DNA of 9,861 nucleotides from Bacteroidota bacterium. Lineage in GTDB: Bacteria; Bacteroidota; Ignavibacteria; SZUA-365. The DNA lies in assembly GCA_023432805.1 (NCBI GenBank), contig JAEYUG010000109.1:1-9861 (forward strand), read 5' to 3'. A program made the translations under genes and the position numbers. The number at the start of each line of letters is the position of its first letter. Positions within the stretch are counted from its first letter, which is position 1. Below the pieces are notes generated by a model. That model had not been told where the DNA came from and ran no database searches. It saw only the letters and a program-made list of their open reading frames with translations. Of this stretch, positions 5,793 to 9,861 are shown in pieces.

Positions 5793-7213
5793 CGCTCGGC
5801 CTCGATGTCGCGCATCTGCGCACGCCCCGCCGCGTGCACGTGCGCGAAACCCTGACCCTCGCCGTACCCGTCGCGATCGGTCAGCTCGGCCACGTCATGC
5901 TCGGCGTGATCGACAGCGCGATGGTCGGTCGCGTCGGCACCGTGCAACTTGCGGCGTCGGCGCTCGTGCACGGACTCTTCTTCCTGCTCTTCGTCACCGG
6001 AGTCGGCGTCAGCCTCGCGATCACACCGCTCGTCGCAATGGCGCAGGGCGGAGGCCGCACGGGCGAGAGCTGGCAGGTGCTGCGCCACGGCCTTGTGATG
6101 AATCTTGCCTTCGCGGTGCTGTGTGTCGGGGGAGGGTACCTGATCGCCGAGTCCATCCCGTTGCTCGGGCAGCCCGCCGACGTCACAGCGGAAGCCGTCG
6201 CATACATGCACGTCATGCTGTGGTGCTATCCCCTGATGATGGCCTACCATGCGTACAGGCAGTTCATCGAGGGACTCGGCGAAACCCGTCCCGCCATGGT
6301 CATCGCCATCTGCGCGAACGGAATGAACGCGCTGCTGAACTGGATCTTCATCTTCGGGCATTTCGGGATGCCGGCTCTCGGTCTCGTGGGGGCGGGACTC
6401 AGCACCGTTGCCACCGAAGTCGCGATGCTCGTCGCCCTCGTCACCTACGTCTACCGTTCGCCCCGCTACCGCGCCGAACGTCTCGCCACCGGGAGGACGG
6501 ACGCCCTCGTCCGTCTTGGGAGGACGGACGCCCTCGTCCGTCATCGTGTTGCGACGTTCCGCCGCTCGTTCAATCCCGCGCTCCTCCGCCGCCTCATCTC
6601 GATCGGCATTCCCAGCGGACTCCAGTACCTCTTCGAAGTCAGCGCCTTTTCGCTCTCGGCCATCATGGTCGGTTGGGCCGGCAGCGTCTCCCTCGCCGCC
6701 CACCAGGTCGCCCTCAGCCTCGCTTCGGTCACCTACATGATCATCCTCGGTATCACCTCGGCAGCGACCATCCGTGTGGCCAACGCGGCGGGACGCGGTG
6801 CCCGCGCCGACCTTCGGCGTGCCGGATTCGTCGCCATCGCCATGGGGGCTGCTGTCATGTGCACGTTCGGCGTGCTGTTCGCAGTGCTGCGTGAACAGCT
6901 GCCCCGGCTGTACGTCGCCGATCCCGCCGTGATCGAGATGGCGTCGTCGCTGCTCGTGATCGCGGCGATCTTCCAGATCATGGACGGCACCCAGGCCGTG
7001 AGCATGGGCGCGCTGCGCGGCATCACCGATGTGAAGGCCCCGAGCGTCATTTCCTTTCTTGCGTACTGGGTCGTGTCCCTGCCGGTGGGGTACCTGTTCG
7101 GCATCCACATGCACTGGGGCGCCATCGGCGTCTGGACCGGCTTCGTCTTCGGGCTCGCCGTCGCCTCCAGCCTCTTCCTCACCCGCTTCGCCTTCAAGAC
7201 AACCGTCACGTAG
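5765..7213 (+). CDS. MATE-family multidrug/Na+ (or H+) antiporter, NorM-like
   Basis: This 482-residue inner-membrane exporter has two homologous six-helix halves, the normal size for MATE proteins, which expel cationic drugs or metabolites in exchange for Na+ or H+. The first half contains IGQLGHVMLGVIDSAMVGRVG (38-58) with D50, matching the TM1 acidic residue. The second half begins near IGIPSGLQYLFEVSAF (280-295), with E291 in the FE position used by NorM. FQIMDGTQ in the C-terminal half carries an Asp like the NorM cation site. The inter-half loop contains two copies of GRTDALVR (243-250, 252-259) encoded by a hairpin tandem repeat. The ATG overlaps the thioredoxin-like gene by 28 bp and lacks a clear ribosome-binding site, suggesting coupled translation. 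The transported substrate cannot be read from sequence. Confidence 0.92.
   Translation: MQHQVEAPLTLGLDVAHLRTPRRVHVRETLTLAVPVAIGQLGHVMLGVIDSAMVGRVGTVQLAASALVHGLFFLLFVTGVGVSLAITPLVAMAQGGGRTGESWQVLRHGLVMNLAFAVLCVGGGYLIAESIPLLGQPADVTAEAVAYMHVMLWCYPLMMAYHAYRQFIEGLGETRPAMVIAICANGMNALLNWIFIFGHFGMPALGLVGAGLSTVATEVAMLVALVTYVYRSPRYRAERLATGRTDALVRLGRTDALVRHRVATFRRSFNPALLRRLISIGIPSGLQYLFEVSAFSLSAIMVGWAGSVSLAAHQVALSLASVTYMIILGITSAATIRVANAAGRGARADLRRAGFVAIAMGAAVMCTFGVLFAVLREQLPRLYVADPAVIEMASSLLVIAAIFQIMDGTQAVSMGALRGITDVKAPSVISFLAYWVVSLPVGYLFGIHMHWGAIGVWTGFVFGLAVASSLFLTRFAFKTTVT
6491..6542. repeat. Tandem 27-bp hairpin repeat inside the MATE gene
   Basis: Two identical 25-bp units (6491-6515 and 6518-6542) are separated by TT, giving a 27-bp period equal to 9 codons, so the frame is kept. 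Each unit has an inverted repeat GACGGAC / GTCCGTC around a 6-nt GCCCTC loop (6496-6502 and 6509-6515 in the first copy). The two copies can also pair with each other. The encoded peptide GRTDALVRL/H falls in the loop between the two membrane halves. A strict palindrome in coding DNA repeated exactly once suggests a small mobile or expanded repeat rather than protein-driven selection. Confidence 0.85.
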
Positions 7214-7310
7214 CCTCCCTGAACGCGTCGCGCTCAACGAATGTCGAGGGCGCTCCTGTGCTGCCGCGATCTTACGGATGAGGACCGGGGATCTGCTTTT
7301 TGAGGATATC

Positions 7311-7316
7311 GGAGGG
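7311..7316 (+). promoter_or_regulatory. Shine-Dalgarno GGAGGG fixing the sensor kinase start
   Basis: GGAGGG lies 6 nt before the ATG at 7323 (MLRDH). The frame stays open far upstream into the MATE gene, and an alternative in-frame ATG at 7278 has no comparable site, so this motif decides the start. Confidence 0.75.
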
Positions 7317-7322
7317 TATTGT

Positions 7323-9482
7323 ATGTTGAGGGATCACATCCCTGTTCTTCTGCACGTGTCCCTCACAGGTCTGCTCTTCAGATCATCGCTCTCTTGTGCG
7401 TCGCTGCGCGTGGCCCTTCAGCTCGCGCTGCCACTGCTCCTGCTCTGCGCCGGCTGCTCCCCGCGTGATGCGCATGTCGATGCCGACACGGCGTCCGTCG
7501 GCGTCGTGCGCGATACGATCGTCGTCGGTGGAGATCATGACTACGAACCTCTTGAGTACTTCAGCGCGAGCGGTTCCCCGACAGGATTCCACATCGAGGT
7601 GATGCGCGCGGCCGCCCGCGCGGTCGGCATTCATGTCCGCTTCCGACTGGGACGGTGGGACGACATGCGCGAAGCCCTCGACAGCGGGCGCATCGACGTC
7701 CTCCCCATGCTCAAGTCGGAGTCCCGCTCGCGTACCCTCGTGTTTTCGAGTCCTCTTTACGTGCAGAACTTCGAGATCTTCGTCCGGCGCGGCAACTCGA
7801 TGATCAGCTCGATCGACGGACTCCGCGGCCGCAGCATCATCGTGCAGCGGTCCGCATTGTTCGAAGAGTACACGCGCGATCGCAGACTGTCGGTCACGCT
7901 CGCCTATGCCGAGAGCGAACCCGAGGCACTGCGAACACTCGCCGCGGGTTCGTATGACTGTGCGGTCGTCACACAGATTGGCGGGCGACATGCGATCCAC
8001 ACCTATGAGCTCTCGAACCTTGTGGTGACGGGTCCGCCGATCCTTCCGGGTGAGTACTGCTTCGCGGCGCGCAAGGGACGCGAACATCTGATCGAGCGGC
8101 TCGACAAGGGACTGAGCATCATCCGCGCGCGCGGCATCTACGCCGACCTGCAGCACACATGGCTCACTGCCGCCGCTGCCGAGGAGCGCAGTCTGCTGGA
8201 AATCGTCACGATCGCGGCGTGGATTCTGGTTCCGCTCTTTCTCGTGTTGCTGCTGTCGCTGGGGTGGACGTGGTCGTTGCGACGCAGCGTCGCCCGCAGC
8301 ACGATCGAGCTCCGCCATGAACTCGCCGAGCGCCAGCGCGCCGAGGAGGGCCGCCGCGAAAGCGACGCCCGCTTCCGACGAATGGCTGAAAATGCACCGG
8401 ATGTCATGTACCGGATGAGCCTGCCCGACGGACGCTACGAGTTCATCAGCAGTGCTGCGGAAACGATGCTCGGCCATCCCCCAGCAGCGTTCTATGAGGA
8501 TCCCCGTCTCATGCCGTCGTTGCTGCCCCCGGAGTCCCTCGCGTACTTTCACACCGCGTGGGAGGATCTGCTGCGCGGCATCGTTCCTGATACCTACGAG
8601 TACGCCATCAACCATCCCGACGGCACCGTGCGCTGGCTCAACCAGCGCAACGTGCTGCTGCGCGACGCGAGCGGCGCGCCTGTCGCGATCGAGGGCATCG
8701 TGACCGACATCACCGAGCGGAAACAGGTCGAGGAACGCATCCGCCGCATGAATGAGGAGCTCGAACGCCGCGTGCACGAGCGCACCGAACAGCTGGAGGC
8801 CGCCAACCGCGAGCTCGAGGCCTTCGCCTATTCCGTCTCGCACGATCTGCGTGCGCCCCTGCGCGCAATCGATGGCTTTGCGGGCATCATCGAAGAAGAC
8901 CACGCATCGGCACTGCCCGAAGAGGGACGCCGCTACTTCGCCATGCTGCAGGAAAATGCGCGCAAGATGTCACGTCTCATCGACGACCTGCTCGCCTTCT
9001 CCCGCCTTTCACGTACCGACATGAACTCCGTCGATGTCGACATGAAGGTGCTGGTGCGTACCTGCCTCGACGATCTGCGCGGCGACATCGAACAACGCGA
9101 CGTGCGCATCAGCATCGCCGACGATCTGCCGAACTGCGTCTGTGACGCGGGACTCGTGCGCCAGGTCTGGATGAACCTCCTGTCGAACGCCCTCAAGTTC
9201 ACACGCAACGTGCCCGTTGCCGACATCCATATCGGCGTCGAACAGACCGAATACGGGCAGGCATATGTCGTCCGCGACAACGGCGCCGGCTTCGACGAAC
9301 GCTACGCCGACCGGCTGTTCTCGGTGTTCCAGCGGCTGCATCGGGAAGACGAGTACGAGGGCACGGGGGTGGGACTCGCCATCGTGCAGCGCATCGTGCG
9401 CCGGCATGGTGGTCAGGTCTGGGCTCGAGGGGAGGTCGGTCGCGGCGCAACCTTCTACTTCACGTCGGGTATCCGCCGGTAA
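7323..9482 (+). CDS. Sensor histidine kinase with periplasmic solute-binding (SBP_bac_3) domain and PAS domain
   Basis: This 719-residue membrane sensor has an N-terminal hydrophobic segment (29-44) ending in LCAGC, a signal/lipobox-like site at C45 that is imperfect because position -3 is Cys. An extracytoplasmic family-3 solute-binding domain follows (about 64-285), with DYEPLEYF (73-80), GFHIEVM (88-94) and SRTLVFSSPLY (136-146), whose Arg is at the place that often grips an amino-acid carboxylate. One transmembrane helix (about 292-316) leads to a PAS/PAC domain (about 345-465), a coiled coil (466-500) and a HisKA domain with phospho-acceptor H507 in SVSHDLRAPLR. The HATPase_c domain has an N-box NLLSNALKF (618-626), DNGAGFD (652-658) and GTGVGLAI (680-687). 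It probably senses a small ligand and phosphorylates a response regulator encoded outside the window, since none is adjacent. The ligand is unknown. Confidence 0.92.
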   Translation: MLRDHIPVLLHVSLTGLLFRSSLSCASLRVALQLALPLLLLCAGCSPRDAHVDADTASVGVVRDTIVVGGDHDYEPLEYFSASGSPTGFHIEVMRAAARAVGIHVRFRLGRWDDMREALDSGRIDVLPMLKSESRSRTLVFSSPLYVQNFEIFVRRGNSMISSIDGLRGRSIIVQRSALFEEYTRDRRLSVTLAYAESEPEALRTLAAGSYDCAVVTQIGGRHAIHTYELSNLVVTGPPILPGEYCFAARKGREHLIERLDKGLSIIRARGIYADLQHTWLTAAAAEERSLLEIVTIAAWILVPLFLVLLLSLGWTWSLRRSVARSTIELRHELAERQRAEEGRRESDARFRRMAENAPDVMYRMSLPDGRYEFISSAAETMLGHPPAAFYEDPRLMPSLLPPESLAYFHTAWEDLLRGIVPDTYEYAINHPDGTVRWLNQRNVLLRDASGAPVAIEGIVTDITERKQVEERIRRMNEELERRVHERTEQLEAANRELEAFAYSVSHDLRAPLRAIDGFAGIIEEDHASALPEEGRRYFAMLQENARKMSRLIDDLLAFSRLSRTDMNSVDVDMKVLVRTCLDDLRGDIEQRDVRISIADDLPNCVCDAGLVRQVWMNLLSNALKFTRNVPVADIHIGVEQTEYGQAYVVRDNGAGFDERYADRLFSVFQRLHREDEYEGTGVGLAIVQRIVRRHGGQVWARGEVGRGATFYFTSGIRR

Positions 9483-9595
9483 ATGCGGAAGCGTCCCACC
9501 GAATCCACCAACCTGTAGTTCCGCATCGTCGTACATCCATCGAAGTGCGCGAAGAAGTGCGGCCAGTCGATGCCCTGCGAATTCGTGGCGGCTCT
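9455..9595 (-). pseudogene. Probable C-terminal remnant of an unidentified gene
   Basis: About 42 minus-strand codons read NSQGIDWPHFFAHFDG (65-80 of the open frame), then MRNYRLVDSVGRFRIYRR, ending in TAG at 9455. They use mainly G or C at third positions, as real genes here do. The aromatic and basic ending is protein-like, and I recall similar C-termini in membrane glycosyltransferase-type proteins, but I cannot name the family. Upstream of about 9597 the same frame continues to 9775 with AT-richer, low-complexity residues that do not look like coding sequence. No other minus frame resumes the gene. The stop region overlaps the kinase 3' end by 28 bp in convergent orientation. The simplest reading is a gene whose 5' part was lost or displaced; a genuine 106-residue protein starting at 9775 is less likely. 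Confidence 0.4.
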
Positions 9596-9596
9596 A

Positions 9597-9625
9597 TTGA
9601 CTTTCACGAAAAGACTCCGTACCAT
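9597..9625 (+). promoter_or_regulatory. Weak sigma-70-like promoter candidate
   Basis: TTGACT (9597-9602) and TACCAT (9620-9625) are separated by 17 bp and point rightward. The -10 box is a poor match, and Bacteroidota-like organisms use other promoter elements, so this is only a candidate. The -10 region overlaps the palindrome ACCATAAAATGGT (9621-9633), which could instead be an operator or a small hairpin. Confidence 0.2.
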
Positions 9626-9679
9626 AAAATGGTTAATAAATCGGTGTGGAGATGGCAGCGAAGAGTTGCGCATTGTCTG

Positions 9680-9701
9680 CTCAGGAGAATGGATCTCCGA
9701 G
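9680..9701. repeat. Small hairpin, 8-bp stem with one bulge
   Basis: CTC-A-GGAGA (9680-9688) pairs with TCTCCGAG (9694-9701) around the loop ATGGA, leaving one A bulged. With a second inverted repeat just downstream it may form part of a structured leader RNA. There is no U-tract after it on either strand. Confidence 0.35.
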
Positions 9702-9711
9702 AATGAGCTCG

Positions 9712-9733
9712 ATTGACGATGTTGCTTGTCAAT
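9712..9733. repeat. Inverted repeat ATTGAC / GTCAAT
   Basis: Perfect 6-bp arms (9712-9717 and 9728-9733) flank a 10-nt spacer. The layout suits either a dimeric regulator operator or a small RNA stem. No family can be assigned. Confidence 0.3.
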
Positions 9734-9837
9734 GCCCTCCGGTAGCGCATGTATGACGAGGTTATGTGTTTGCACATTGATTGCTGCTGCCCACGACGCT
9801 GACGCGTCGCGGGAATAGATATCACAATCACTCGTGT

Positions 9838-9861
9838 AAGGAGAGCTTGCCTCATGTGTAC
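9838..9861 (+). promoter_or_regulatory. Ribosome-binding site and possible start of the next gene
   Basis: AAGGAGAG (9838-9845) is a strong Shine-Dalgarno match, followed 8 nt later by ATG at 9854-9856. Only the first codons (Met-Cys) fit in the window, so the product cannot be named. A TTG at 9848 is too close to the site to be the start. Confidence 0.4.

Larger units (their letters stand above)
9483..9853. other. Mostly non-coding tail with lower GC
   Basis: Apart from the minus-strand remnant at its left end, I see no convincing gene here. From about 9597 to 9861 GC is about 49% by hand count, well below the genes. Several inverted repeats occur, and a ribosome-binding site lies at the right end. 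The open frames in this stretch, such as the minus frame at 9604-9855, give low-complexity peptides with no motif. It may be a long 5' leader for the next plus-strand gene, or an acquired or decayed segment. Confidence 0.5.

Noticed and set aside
6491..6542. CRISPR array
   Set aside because: There are only two copies, separated by 2 nt, inside a transporter gene and in frame; spacers and cas genes are absent.
7059..7322. Sensor kinase starting inside the MATE gene
   Set aside because: The extra residues are Ser/Pro/Ala-rich shadow sequence of the transporter; GGAGGG before 7323 marks the start.
9604..9855. 83-codon minus-strand frame in the tail
   Set aside because: It has basic, low-complexity composition, no motif and no ribosome-binding site, and its GC usage is unlike the other genes.

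Overview
The window looks like chromosomal DNA of a high-GC Gram-negative bacterium. The genes are strongly GC-biased at third codon positions. A KdsC-type phosphatase implies Kdo-containing lipopolysaccharide. The flavin reductase-like protein closely resembles, from memory, the form found in Bacteroidota, and both sides of the one divergent intergenic region carry TAnnTTTC boxes reminiscent of the Bacteroidota -7 element. A high-GC member of the Bacteroidota/Chlorobi/Rhodothermia neighbourhood is my best guess; this is inference, not proof.

Layout: positions 38-5128 hold five minus-strand genes read right to left. They are a shortened methionine synthase (homocysteine and folate modules only), a fumarylacetoacetase-type hydrolase, a flavin reductase-like FMN-binding protein (ATGA overlap with the hydrolase), a DinB-fold protein and a KdsC-like phosphatase (5-nt gap from the DinB gene). 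A 109-bp divergent promoter region (5129-5237) separates these from three plus-strand genes: a cytoplasmic thioredoxin-fold protein, a MATE exporter overlapping it by 28 bp, and a single-polypeptide sensor kinase with an extracytoplasmic solute-binding domain. From about 9597 the base composition drops to about 49% GC by my count. The tail holds no convincing complete gene. It has a likely C-terminal gene remnant on the minus strand, several small inverted repeats and, at the very edge, a ribosome-binding site with a possible start codon.

How the genes may work together: the hydrolase plus flavin reductase pair is the sort of pair seen near homogentisate/tyrosine catabolism genes. The DinB protein could be a thiol-dependent transferase or isomerase acting just upstream of the hydrolase. 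This is a testable idea, not an established function. MetH makes methionine from homocysteine but lacks its cobalamin module here, so a partner must be encoded elsewhere or the gene is defective. The thioredoxin/MATE pair and the orphan sensor kinase look like independent stress and sensing functions.

I found no CRISPR array, phage, transposase or obvious defence system. The least ordinary items are the truncated methionine synthase, the three-gene catabolic cassette, the hairpin repeat inside the MATE gene and the gene-remnant/low-GC junction at the right end.
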